Shown: one piece after another, positions 46,814 to 53,939 of the stretch | Layout of the letters: each line of letters begins with the position of its first letter | Position numbering within the stretch: position 1 is the stretch's first letter | Assembly (NCBI GenBank): GCA_035374585.1 | Contig: DAOSPF010000003.1 | Span: forward strand, 23,096 to 87,095 | Source of the DNA: JAKPQD01 sp029572965 | GTDB lineage: Bacteria > Bacteroidota > Bacteroidia > Bacteroidales > DTGW01 | Direction: 5' to 3' | Length of the DNA: 64,000 nt | Position numbers and translations under genes: made by a program | The notes under the pieces: generated by a model | The model's database searches: none | Seen by the model: the letters and a program-made list of their open reading frames with translations, nothing else | Told to the model about the DNA's origin: nothing

Positions 46814-46828
46814 AACTTTAAATTATAA
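46812..46828. promoter_or_regulatory. LysR-type site over the lysR start codon
   Basis: ATAACTTTAAATTATAA shares 16 of 17 bases with the site at 45916-45932. It overlaps the LysR ATG, which suits autorepression. Confidence 0.55.
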
Positions 46829-46884
46829 TACCATAAAAGTAATATTTTCTATGGTTTAACATAAGATAAAGACCTATAAAAAAC

Positions 46885-47274
46885 TTACTTCACCACTTCA
46901 AGGTTATTGGCCGTCCAACCACTAAAGCCGTCCATCATCTGGTACACCGTTTTGAACCCGTTCTGGACCATGTGATCTGTGGCTATTTTACTTCGCCTGC
47001 TTGTACGGCAATATACAATGTACCTAGCTTTGCGGTCAAGCTTATTAATCTTTTCAAGAGCACCTTGCTGTGTAACATCAATATTTACTGCACCTTTAAC
47101 GTGACCTGCCTGAAATTCACCAGCAGTGCGAACATCCAACACAACCAGCTTCTTATCTTTTTTAAGCATAGTGCTTACTTCCATTGAATTGGACTCTATT
47201 GGGCTTTGTGCTGTCAATGTTGCAAAAGTGCTGATAAACAGAGTAACTATTGCGATTAATGCTTTTATTTTCAT
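46885..47274 (-). CDS. Periplasmic rhodanese-domain protein
   Basis: A 129-residue protein with signal peptide (ALIAIVTLFISTFATLTAQ) and one rhodanese domain. The active-site loop reads YCRTSRRS with Cys at about position 90, and DVRTAGEFQAGHVKGAVNID is the standard N-terminal motif. Rhodaneses transfer sulfane sulfur. It lies at the end of the redox island, next to DUF2892 and the Blh-like gene, all linked to persulfide metabolism in other bacteria. Confidence 0.88.
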   Translation of the reverse strand: MKIKALIAIVTLFISTFATLTAQSPIESNSMEVSTMLKKDKKLVVLDVRTAGEFQAGHVKGAVNIDVTQQGALEKINKLDRKARYIVYCRTSRRSKIATDHMVQNGFKTVYQMMDGFSGWTANNLEVVK

Positions 47275-47305
47275 GATGTTAAATTTTTGAGTAAAGTAAA
47301 AACAA

Positions 47306-47339
47306 GAAGATGAAAGTATTTTGAAATACTCCCATCTTC
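47306..47339 (-). terminator. Hairpin between DUF2892 and rhodanese genes
   Basis: GAAGATG and AGTATTT pair with AAATACT and CATCTTC (14 bp, one 2x2 internal loop, 2-base loop). On the minus strand the T-rich tail follows. It may end the long redox operon or attenuate the rhodanese gene. Confidence 0.6.
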
Positions 47340-47361
47340 AATTCCTTTGCTGACAGCTTTC

Positions 47362-47574
47362 TTATTCTTTCTTTTTACAGGTATCAATACCAAACGGGAT
47401 ATACAACGGACAAAAACTGATAAGGCTTGTCAAAACAAATACTGCAGCAAGTATCAGCAACACAATGCCCAATGCTCCTGAAATAATATTTGTAAAGAAT
47501 AAAATAGCAATTATGACTGCAACCAGTATCCTGATTACCTTGTCAATAGTACCCATGTTCTTTTTCATTGTCAA
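47362..47574 (-). CDS. DUF2892 membrane protein (YgaP-like)
   Basis: A 70-residue protein with two membrane segments (VIRILVAVIIAILFFTNIISG and IVLLILAAVFVLTSLISF, shown in part) and the typical ending FCPLYIPFGIDTC. DUF2892 is the membrane part of YgaP, which in E. coli is fused to a rhodanese; here the rhodanese is the next gene. It fits a role in sulfane-sulfur handling at the inner membrane. Confidence 0.85.
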   Translation of the reverse strand: MTMKKNMGTIDKVIRILVAVIIAILFFTNIISGALGIVLLILAAVFVLTSLISFCPLYIPFGIDTCKKKE

Positions 47575-47619
47575 TAAAATTAATGGTTAATTATTAATGG
47601 TAAAATCGTAATTTTTAAT

Positions 47620-48063
47620 TTACTGCATCCCTTGCATTCCAAAGCTTTTAAAATACGAGAACCATTTTTCTTCCGGATTTTGTATTTGTTTCAAGGTTTT
47701 CAGCGACTCAGCCTCGTCTATCCCTTTTTCCAGCACATGATACATGTGTATAAGATTGGAAGACTTAATGTTTCCTCCACAATGTACAAACACCTTTTTG
47801 CCATCCAGCCCAGCCATGATGCCGCTAAAAGTATTATAATGAAACGGGCGCAAATTGGAGCAATCTACCGGAAAATGTACGTAATCCATTTGCAGCTTTT
47901 CAACCACCTGGGCTTCATCTTTCAAAGCATTTCTGGTACTTACAGGTGAAATATTTACAATTGCCTCAAAACCTGCAGCTTTTAAAGCCTCAATCTGCGC
48001 TGTTGAAGGCTGAGCGCCAGATGAAAGCAATTCGTTATATTTGAAATAGTTTGCAATATCCAT
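47620..48063 (-). CDS. Blh/PTP-fold protein with altered P-loop
   Basis: A 147-residue protein with the dual-specificity phosphatase fold of the beta-lactamase-hydrolase-like (Blh, COG3453) group. The motif that should read H-C-x5-R is VHCGGNIKSS: Cys95 is present, but the Arg position holds Ser101, with Lys100 before it. Blh partners persulfide dioxygenases in BigR-type sulfide detoxification. The neighbours (DUF2892, rhodanese, thioredoxins) suit this. Whether the altered loop is active is unclear. Confidence 0.75.
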   Translation of the reverse strand: MDIANYFKYNELLSSGAQPSTAQIEALKAAGFEAIVNISPVSTRNALKDEAQVVEKLQMDYVHFPVDCSNLRPFHYNTFSGIMAGLDGKKVFVHCGGNIKSSNLIHMYHVLEKGIDEAESLKTLKQIQNPEEKWFSYFKSFGMQGMQ

Positions 48064-48069
48064 ATCGTT

Positions 48070-48525
48070 TTATTTGAAAATTTCCATTGGGTTATGCTTG
48101 AACTCCCTGTCTTTAACAATTAAAGTAGTAGATGGCGCTTTTGATTTTGCAGTAAAAATCATATCATGGCCCAAACATAAGCCTAAAACAACATTTAGCT
48201 CGGTTTTGTTTTCGGCCAGAAAATCTGCCTGGCCAGCAGGATTGCATGAAACGCCTTTAGCTTCTTCGCCCAAAAACTCGCTAGCAGGGATTTTGCCACA
48301 TTTACAATCCACAGCAAATACTTCAAAATCTTTTGATAAGGACTCTTTTAGCATATTAGCTTCTTTCTGCACTGCCACACAGTTGGCAATGCCAATACGT
48401 TTGAAACCAGCATTTTTGGCAAAATTGCGAATTTCCTCTACCCTGTTTTTGCCGGGCAAACGCGATTGGTCTGCCAGTTGCATGGTTTGAATATCAGAGG
48501 CTGAATAAAGTGTTATTTCGTTCAT
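48070..48525 (-). CDS. DUF1847 protein, N-terminally short
   Basis: A 151-residue protein with the C-terminal DUF1847 block: VDCKCGKIPASEF, VSCNPAGQADFL, NVVLGLCLGHDMIF and TTLIVKDREFKHNP. Full DUF1847 proteins usually have a longer N-terminus with extra cysteines, absent here, so this is either a short variant or a split relative. The Cys and His residues suggest a metal site. It is 6 bp from the Blh-like gene and 7 bp from the ferredoxin gene. Confidence 0.75.
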   Translation of the reverse strand: MNEITLYSASDIQTMQLADQSRLPGKNRVEEIRNFAKNAGFKRIGIANCVAVQKEANMLKESLSKDFEVFAVDCKCGKIPASEFLGEEAKGVSCNPAGQADFLAENKTELNVVLGLCLGHDMIFTAKSKAPSTTLIVKDREFKHNPMEIFK

Positions 48526-48532
48526 TTTGTTA

Positions 48533-48724
48533 TTAATTTTTAGAAGTTACAGCCTTCATAGGGCATATCATGGCGCATTTTCCGCACTCAATACATTTTT
48601 CTTCATCAATTACAGGCAGCCCAAAGCCATCCTGAGTAATAGCCCCAACAGGACAAACCCTTAACATAGGACAACGATGGTTTTGCGGACAGGCCTGAGG
48701 ATTAACAACTAAAGCCATATACAA
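48533..48724 (-). CDS. Small 4Fe-4S ferredoxin-like protein
   Basis: A 63-residue protein. The second cluster is canonical (CIECGKCAMICP, CxxCxxCxxxCP). The first has unusual spacing: ACPQNHRCPMLRVCPVGA, C-x5-C-x5-CP, known in a small ferredoxin subgroup. It could feed electrons to the radical SAM enzyme or a reductase of this island. The start may be the second Met (48718). It abuts the thioredoxin gene directly. Confidence 0.82.
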   Translation of the reverse strand: MYMALVVNPQACPQNHRCPMLRVCPVGAITQDGFGLPVIDEEKCIECGKCAMICPMKAVTSKN

Positions 48725-49024
48725 TCATTTAATATTTAACAAAATATTCATCAACTGGTTTTTTGAGTGTACCCCTGCTTGTTTATACTTCAATTCGCCA
48801 TCCTTAAAAATAGCAAGCGTTGGAACTCCCTGCACATGATACCGGCCTGCTATATCAGGGTTCTGATCAACATCAATTTTTATCACACGCACTTTATCGC
48901 CAAGTTCAGTCGCAATTTCTTTAAGAATTGGCGACTGAGCTTTACACGGGGCACACCACAATGCATGAAAATCAACAATAACAGGCCGGGTATCGTTTAT
49001 TAATGAATTAAAATTGGCTTTCAT
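48725..49024 (-). CDS. Thioredoxin (WCAPC)
   Basis: A 99-residue cytoplasmic thioredoxin with active site WCAPCKAQ (Cys24, Cys27) and the cis-Pro loop VQGVPTLAIF. It is one of five thioredoxin domains in the island. Upstream is a 224-bp gap containing two copies of the short ATGAAAC-type repeat in opposite directions. Confidence 0.92.
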   Translation of the reverse strand: MKANFNSLINDTRPVIVDFHALWCAPCKAQSPILKEIATELGDKVRVIKIDVDQNPDIAGRYHVQGVPTLAIFKDGELKYKQAGVHSKNQLMNILLNIK

Positions 49025-49042
49025 TTTTTCATTTTTATTTTA

Positions 49043-49098
49043 ATGAAACACCCATGATTGGTCAAACGCAAACACGATAGTATTTACTTGTGGGTGTT
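49043..49098. repeat. ATGAAAC-type repeat with local hairpin
   Basis: ATGAAACACCCATGATT (49043-49059) belongs to the short repeat family. AACACCCA (49047-49054) pairs with TGGGTGTT (49091-49098). It lies 19 bp upstream of the thioredoxin gene. Confidence 0.55.
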
Positions 49099-49246
49099 CT
49101 CCTGCTAAAGACGGGACAAGCTATTATTCCTTATAAATTAAATTTTATTATGATGAAATGATAACATTTACCCACAAATAAATTTCATTATGTTTTTAAC
49201 AGGCTCAAAGTTGCAATTGAGCAATCATGAGTACTTCTTCTTAACA

Positions 49247-49263
49247 AATCATACCTGTTTCAT
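49247..49263 (-). repeat. ATGAAAC-type repeat over a stop codon
   Basis: The minus strand reads ATGAAACAGGTATGATT; its ATGAAACAGGTATGA encodes the last residues (MKQV) and stop of the membrane thioredoxin gene. It is in inverted orientation relative to 49043-49059, so the two bracket about 220 bp. Confidence 0.45.
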
Positions 49264-49665
49264 TTGTTTTATCAGAAAATCTTTAGATTTGACCCCAACA
49301 AAACGGTTCACTTCTACGCCATTCTTTAGCAGTATGAGCGTAGGAATGTTGCGTACTTTAAATTTCTGAGCAAGCGATTGGTATTGCTCGATGTTTACCT
49401 TGCCTACATGCTGGTTGCCGCTTAACTCGCCTGCTACATCATTGAGTATTGGTGCCATCATACGACAAGGCGCGCACCAACTGGCCCAAAAGTCAACCAG
49501 CACTACTCTGCCTTTTGTTTGTTGTTGAAAATTGGCTTCGGTAAGCGTCAATATTTTGTCATGGTCTTTTACCATAGGGATGTTTTTCAGCCTGCGCTTT
49601 GCTGCGAAAACCAGATAAGCGAAAACGCCAATCATTACACCAAGCACAATTAATGTTGTTTGCAT
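49249..49665 (-). CDS. Membrane-anchored thioredoxin
   Basis: A 138-residue protein with one N-terminal membrane segment (LIVLGVMIGVFAYLVFAA, residues 5-22) and a thioredoxin domain with WCAPCRMM (Cys64, Cys67) and VRNIPTLILL. The positive charges after the segment (KRRLK) place the domain in the cytoplasm, unlike typical periplasmic thioredoxins. It may reduce a membrane partner such as DUF2892 or DUF6132. Confidence 0.9.
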   Translation of the reverse strand: MQTTLIVLGVMIGVFAYLVFAAKRRLKNIPMVKDHDKILTLTEANFQQQTKGRVVLVDFWASWCAPCRMMAPILNDVAGELSGNQHVGKVNIEQYQSLAQKFKVRNIPTLILLKNGVEVNRFVGVKSKDFLIKQMKQV

Positions 49666-49722
49666 TTTTTAATTATTTTATAAAATAAACTTTACTCTTT
49701 TCCTTCCATTACGAAGAGCTTG

Positions 49723-49739
49723 TCCCGCCTCAGGCGGGA
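49723..49739 (-). terminator. Short GC-rich hairpin
   Basis: TCCCGCC-TCA-GGCGGGA, a perfect 7-bp stem 22 bp after the thioredoxin-reductase stop. Without a T run it may only stabilise the message end. Confidence 0.4.
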
Positions 49740-49760
49740 GGTTGGGGAGGTTTATTAAAC

Positions 49761-51029
49761 TCAATCCAATTCCTTAGCAATAGAGATAGCTGCAATAGTC
49801 CCATCAGCCACAGCAGTAGTAATCTGGCGATATTTTTTACTTATCACGTCACCTACCGCGTAAACGCCCGGAATACTGGTTCGCATATCTTCGTCTGTCT
49901 TGATATATCCCCACTGGTCAAGTTCAAGTTTTTCTTTAAACAAGTCAATATTGGGTTTGAAGCCTATAAAAATGAAAACTCCATCACTGACAAGCTTTAT
50001 ACGCTCTTTTGTTTTCAGGTTTTCAATCTCAGATATAACCTGGTTTCCCTCTTTAACAAACGAGCGGGGCTCATGTTCATAAAGCACTTTGATTTTTGGG
50101 TTTGCCAAAAGCTTTTCTTGCGCCTTTTTGTTGGCAGTGAGCTTATCAAACTGGTGAACCATAGTTATTTTAGAAGCAAACTTGGCTATAAAGTCCGATT
50201 CTTCAACTGCAGAGTTTCCACCACCTATCACAACTACCTCTTTATCTACAAAATATTTAGCATCACAAGTGGCACAGTAAGAAATTCCTTTGCCTTTCAG
50301 TTCCATCTCACCCGGGGCGCCAGTCAGGTTGGGTGATGTCCCGGTGGCAATGATAATGCGTTTGGCTTTCAGCGTTTCGTATTCATCAATGACGACCTCT
50401 TTTTTCTCAAGGTCAACCCTGGTAACATCTACAGCAACCTTATATACGGAGCCACAAAGCTTGGTTTGCTCACTCATGTTGTGCGACAGCATATAGCCTG
50501 CCTGAGGTTCAATAAAACCAGGATAATTAGACACCTCGTGCGTTGTAGATACGTGCCCGCCCGGCAATGCAATGTCCACCATTACAGTGTTAATCTTGGC
50601 CTGGCATAAATACAAACCGGCAGTCAACCCGGCAGGGCCGGCCCCAAGGATAATTACATCAAACTCGGTAACGGCAGGTTTTATCTGCGATTTAATAGCC
50701 TTAACGCGTTCGACAGGGATCATGCTGTCCAAGTGGCAGATAATATCGCTGCGCTTAATACCACCAGACAACCTGTCGGCCACTTCTTTCCCATTATCAA
50801 AAAACAATAGCGTTGGCGAAGATTTAACTCCGAGTTTATCAGCTAATTCGCGGTTTTGTTGACGAAATATTTTAAAAAACTTAATATCATTGCCGTAAAG
50901 CCGGGATAAATTTTCAAATTTTGGGGCAAGCGCTTCACATGGCGGGCATTCAGTAGAATAAAAGTCAAGTACTACTTTGCCTCCCTGAAGGACTTCAGTT
51001 TCAAATTCAGATGCATTTATTTCTTTCAT
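49761..51029 (-). CDS. trxB: Thioredoxin-thioredoxin reductase fusion
   Basis: A 422-residue fusion. The N-terminal thioredoxin-like domain (about residues 1-105) has active site ECPPC (Cys28, Cys31) in place of WCGPC, and SSPTLLFF as cis-Pro loop. The reductase part has IILGAGPAGLTAG (FAD), YCATCDAKYF (Cys253, Cys256), IGGGNSAVEE (NADPH) and VYAVGDVISK. Known fusions (mycobacterial) carry thioredoxin at the C-terminus, whereas this one is reversed. The CPPC centre suggests a different redox potential. Confidence 0.92.
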   Translation of the reverse strand: MKEINASEFETEVLQGGKVVLDFYSTECPPCEALAPKFENLSRLYGNDIKFFKIFRQQNRELADKLGVKSSPTLLFFDNGKEVADRLSGGIKRSDIICHLDSMIPVERVKAIKSQIKPAVTEFDVIILGAGPAGLTAGLYLCQAKINTVMVDIALPGGHVSTTHEVSNYPGFIEPQAGYMLSHNMSEQTKLCGSVYKVAVDVTRVDLEKKEVVIDEYETLKAKRIIIATGTSPNLTGAPGEMELKGKGISYCATCDAKYFVDKEVVVIGGGNSAVEESDFIAKFASKITMVHQFDKLTANKKAQEKLLANPKIKVLYEHEPRSFVKEGNQVISEIENLKTKERIKLVSDGVFIFIGFKPNIDLFKEKLELDQWGYIKTDEDMRTSIPGVYAVGDVISKKYRQITTAVADGTIAAISIAKELD

Positions 51030-51123
51030 AGCATTAATTATTAATTAAAACAATACATTTTAAAGAACTTTACTGATTATCATAAAGTTACTAAAACAAT
51101 ACTGTTTTATCTAAGGAATCAAA

Positions 51124-51498
51124 TTAATTTTTCAGCAAAATTTCGTTGATGGCCTGATCAAATGTTTGACGGGGAAGAGCGCCCATAGCAGCCTGAGGTT
51201 GTCCTTCTTTAGGCACAAAGAGAAGGGTTGGAATACTTGAGATGCCAAAAACTGAAGCTAATTCCTGTTCGCTCTCAGTATCAACCTTGTAAACAATAAG
51301 CTTTCCGGCATAATCCTTAGCAATATCCTGAAGAATTGGGGCTACCATCTTACATGGGCCACACCAGTCGGCATAAAAATCAATAATTGCAGGCAATTCG
51401 CCAACGTATTTCCACTCTTTGTTTACCTCGTAATTAAATACTTTTTCTTTAAATTCCTGGGTGGTTAAGTAAACCACATCTTTTACCATTGTTTCCAT
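51124..51498 (-). CDS. Thioredoxin (WCGPC), first gene of the second redox operon
   Basis: A 124-residue thioredoxin with WCGPCKMV (Cys46, Cys49) and the cis-Pro loop ISSIPTLLFV. It closely resembles the lipoprotein thioredoxin at 53468: both have KVFNYEVNK-W-KY, PAIIDFYA and KGQPQAAMGALP, so they are a cytoplasmic/periplasmic pair. Its promoter carries the tandem operator of the island. Confidence 0.92.
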   Translation of the reverse strand: METMVKDVVYLTTQEFKEKVFNYEVNKEWKYVGELPAIIDFYADWCGPCKMVAPILQDIAKDYAGKLIVYKVDTESEQELASVFGISSIPTLLFVPKEGQPQAAMGALPRQTFDQAINEILLKN

Positions 51499-51523
51499 AA
51501 TTAATTAATTTTAAATTATGAAA

Positions 51524-51590
51524 CAAAGATACGAAAAATGATTGAATAAATCGCTATAATATCACCAAAATAAATCGCAATAATAACACT
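51524..51590 (-). promoter_or_regulatory. Promoter with tandem operator boxes (thioredoxin operon)
   Basis: On the minus strand a -7 box TATCTTTG (51531-51524) is preceded, after exactly 15 bp, by TAAATC-N4-TAATATCACC-type boxes written on the plus strand at 51547-51566 and (one or two changes) 51571-51590. The same arrangement, same spacing, is found at 54925-54987. No -33 TTTG is present at the usual place, as expected for an activator-dependent promoter. Confidence 0.7.
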
Positions 51591-51603
51591 TTTTAAGAAA
51601 TGG

Positions 51604-52923
51604 CTAAAAATATGATGCAAAGCCCAGTTCGATAAGCTCCTTCACCGGACGGCAGTCGGTAGAGCAGATTTGCCCTGATTGATTTTTAGCCACCGAACCA
51701 CAACCACCCCCGCAGGCCAATTGCAGGCTGCAGTCTTTACAATCATTGATGGTTGTTACGTCACGTTTTTCCCATTCATTAATAAGGCTTGTATTTAAAG
51801 CCGTTTGGGGATAGAATGTCCCTAACGACTCATCTGCCTTACCGACAGTGGCAGTACACGGGTATATGTGGCCGGTATAATCAAAAGCCCATTCGGTCTT
51901 ACATGCAGGGCATGAGTCGAACAATGGGGCAGGCAAGCTGCCATTTTCGGCCAGAAACTTTGAGATAGAATAAGCAGGTTTGTAAAACTCTACAATATAA
52001 GGATGCTGTTTAATTAGTGAATAAAGCGATTCGTACAACGAAACCCTTGTAAACAGCTTGTCAGGCGCAGATTGGCAATGGTGCAACTCGTAGTTGCGGC
52101 CAATCTGAGTTTTGAAATACGAATTTTTTGTCCAACCTTTATCAATGGCAAAGCGGGCAAGCTCAGGCAGGTTATTGATATTCTCCTTGTCAATGACCAT
52201 GCGCAAGTTCACATTCAGCTTATTGGCAAGAGTAACATCTATGCCATTTACAATTTTATCAAAAGTGCCAGCACCACCTTTGAGGAAGCGCCTTACATTA
52301 TGCACAGCAGCCGTACCATCCAGCGTAATCTGAATTTCGCGGATTCGGCCCTTTTTGAGAATATCAATATATTCGGCCAGAGTATATCCATTGGTAACAA
52401 AGCAAAGCTCAAGCCCAACTTTATTGGACTGTTCAACTAAATATGTAATTATTTCTTTTTGTTTTGGAGAGTTTAACAAAGGTTCTCCTCCAAATACCGT
52501 TATATATTTGCGCCTTCCGGCAAATTCTTTTTGAATATACGTAAAAAAGGCATCAACAATTTCGTTAGTCAGTTCGCTCTTAGCCGGGGCGTATTCGTCC
52601 TGATAACAATACGAACAGGCAAAGTTGCAGCTGTAGTTGGGGACAAAGAACAACTGCACTTCATCGTTATCTCGATTGTCAATAAAATCAAGATATTTGC
52701 TTTTATACAGCTTATTTTCTTCTGTCTCGTCCACCCAATAGCCTTTGGCAACCATATCGTTTACAAAATCATCAGAAACAATTTCTTTACTATTCCTGAG
52801 CCCGTCTATTTTGCAGGCTTCGTCGGGCGACAAAATATCGGCATTGCCCGAAAGGAGGTTCACAATAAAGAAATTCTCAGAATCCTTGATGTTAGAAAAT
52901 ATGTTGTGTTTAGAAAAAACCAT
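51604..52923 (-). CDS. Radical SAM/SPASM peptide-maturase-like enzyme
   Basis: A 439-residue radical SAM enzyme. An N-terminal region of about 90 residues precedes the cluster motif CNFACSYC (Cys99, Cys103, Cys106). After the TIM-barrel (GGEPLL, LDGTAAVHN), a SPASM region holds nine cysteines (338, 341, 356, 395, 398, 404, 408, 420, 424), which can bind auxiliary 4Fe-4S clusters. SPASM enzymes often modify peptides or install thioethers. The candidate substrate is the 32-residue Cys peptide encoded upstream at 53350. Confidence 0.85.
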   Translation of the reverse strand: MVFSKHNIFSNIKDSENFFIVNLLSGNADILSPDEACKIDGLRNSKEIVSDDFVNDMVAKGYWVDETEENKLYKSKYLDFIDNRDNDEVQLFFVPNYSCNFACSYCYQDEYAPAKSELTNEIVDAFFTYIQKEFAGRRKYITVFGGEPLLNSPKQKEIITYLVEQSNKVGLELCFVTNGYTLAEYIDILKKGRIREIQITLDGTAAVHNVRRFLKGGAGTFDKIVNGIDVTLANKLNVNLRMVIDKENINNLPELARFAIDKGWTKNSYFKTQIGRNYELHHCQSAPDKLFTRVSLYESLYSLIKQHPYIVEFYKPAYSISKFLAENGSLPAPLFDSCPACKTEWAFDYTGHIYPCTATVGKADESLGTFYPQTALNTSLINEWEKRDVTTINDCKDCSLQLACGGGCGSVAKNQSGQICSTDCRPVKELIELGFASYF

Positions 52924-53041
52924 CTAATTACGAATTACAGATTACTAATGACAGATGACTAATTAAAACAATCCGATTAAACTTTAAAGACCTTTTACAG
53001 CCTTCTATTATATAGAAAATGGCAGCTAATTTGAACTAACC

Positions 53042-53069
53042 CCTATCTCCTTGAAGAACTGCAGATAGG
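53042..53069. promoter_or_regulatory. Hairpin in the radical SAM leader
   Basis: CCTATCT (53042-53048) pairs with AGATAGG (53063-53069). It lies about 120 bp before the radical SAM start. The 426-bp gap between this gene and the Cys peptide holds this hairpin, the 53164 repeat and no convincing other gene. Confidence 0.4.
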
Positions 53070-53163
53070 ACTTTGATTGTTAATTCAAAATATTTTTTGC
53101 CATATTCTATAAAATTACTTTGTAAAAGGAGTAACATGCACCTTCAAATTTAGTGCTCTATTT

Positions 53164-53303
53164 GAGGGTGTGTAAAAAGTCTGAAAAGGCTTCGACTTCG
53201 CTCAGCCTGACGATTGATAATCAGCAATTTGTCATTTTGAGCGGAGTCGAAAAAATGAACAAATTTGACCTTTTTACACACCCTCGTTGGGGTGGTAAAA
53301 AAA
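53164..53303. repeat. Palindromic intergenic repeat, copy 1
   Basis: Ends GAGGGTGTGTAAAAAGTC and GACCTTTTTACACACCCTC are inverted repeats; an inner pair (TTCGACTTCGCTCA, TGAGCGGAGTCGAA) is nested. About 120 bp match the copy at 59697-59829 almost exactly, including the trailing GGGGTGGTAAAAAA. Repeats of this TTCGACTTCGCTCAGCC type are common in Bacteroidetes intergenic DNA. Confidence 0.85.
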
Positions 53304-53349
53304 AGGCACCAGGCCTTACTTTTAGCAGTGTCCTGATGCCCAAATTCAA

Positions 53350-53448
53350 TTAGTCGTGGCAGCCGGCAACATTTTTAGATGTTTTTGCGCAGCACTGGGC
53401 TACCTTCGCGTTTGTTAACACTTCTTTTTTTCTAATAAGACTTGTCAT
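53350..53448 (-). CDS. Cys-rich small peptide, candidate radical SAM substrate (32 aa)
   Basis: A 32-codon frame starting 19 bp after the lipoprotein thioredoxin stop. The peptide begins MTSLIRKKEVLTNAKVAQ and ends in CCAKTSKNVAGCHD (Cys19, Cys20, Cys30). The charged N-terminal half could be a leader and the Cys-rich end a core. Support: position in the operon, Cys content, and the downstream radical SAM gene. Against: the 140-bp repeat separates it from that gene, and it is too short for a codon-usage test. A metal-binding metallothionein-like role is the alternative. Confidence 0.5.
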   Translation of the reverse strand: MTSLIRKKEVLTNAKVAQCCAKTSKNVAGCHD

Positions 53449-53467
53449 AATAAACAGTTTAAAAAAA

Positions 53468-53917
53468 TTATTTAACTAAAAGAACTTCATTGATAGCTTT
53501 TACTAACGATTCTTTAGGCAAAGCCCCCATAGCAGCCTGTGGCTGCCCTTTGGCCGGAATGAACAAAATTGTAGGTAAGCTTTGTATTCCCAGATTTTGA
53601 GCAAGTTGTCTTTCAACATCCACATCTACCTTATAAACAACAATCTTTCCTGCATATTCCCTGGCTATTTCCTCAATACGTGGCGAAATCTGACGACAAG
53701 GGCCGCACCATGTAGCATAAAAGTCAATGATAGCCGGCATAGTGCCTTCATATTTCCATTGCTTATTTACTTCGTAGTTAAAAACCTTTTGTTTAAAGGT
53801 TTCGTTTGTCAAGACAATTACTTCTCCAAATTTGGCTTTGCCTTCAGGACTTCCTGCGCTACAATTGCCAAGTAAAAAAGCAAATGCAAGTACCGATAAT
53901 GTTATAATCTTTCTCAT
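53468..53917 (-). CDS. Thioredoxin lipoprotein
   Basis: A 149-residue periplasmic lipoprotein (internal Met start; signal LSVLAFAFLLGNC, Cys19). A thioredoxin domain with WCGPCRQI (Cys71, Cys74) and IQSLPTILFI follows. It is the membrane-bound counterpart of the cytoplasmic thioredoxin at 51124. The longer frame would overlap the methyltransferase gene. It stands immediately before the Cys peptide and could keep its thiols reduced. Confidence 0.9.
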   Translation of the reverse strand: MRKIITLSVLAFAFLLGNCSAGSPEGKAKFGEVIVLTNETFKQKVFNYEVNKQWKYEGTMPAIIDFYATWCGPCRQISPRIEEIAREYAGKIVVYKVDVDVERQLAQNLGIQSLPTILFIPAKGQPQAAMGALPKESLVKAINEVLLVK

Positions 53918-53939
53918 GTTATTAAATTTAAAAATATTT

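Noticed and set aside
52924..53160. 33-codon minus-strand frame upstream of the radical SAM gene (begins MLLLLQSNF)
   Set aside because: No cysteines and no leader-like features; the hairpin at 53042 lies inside it. The Cys peptide at 53350 is a better candidate.
53153..53353. 66-codon plus-strand frame over the repeat
   Set aside because: Composed of the palindromic repeat; no independent evidence of coding.
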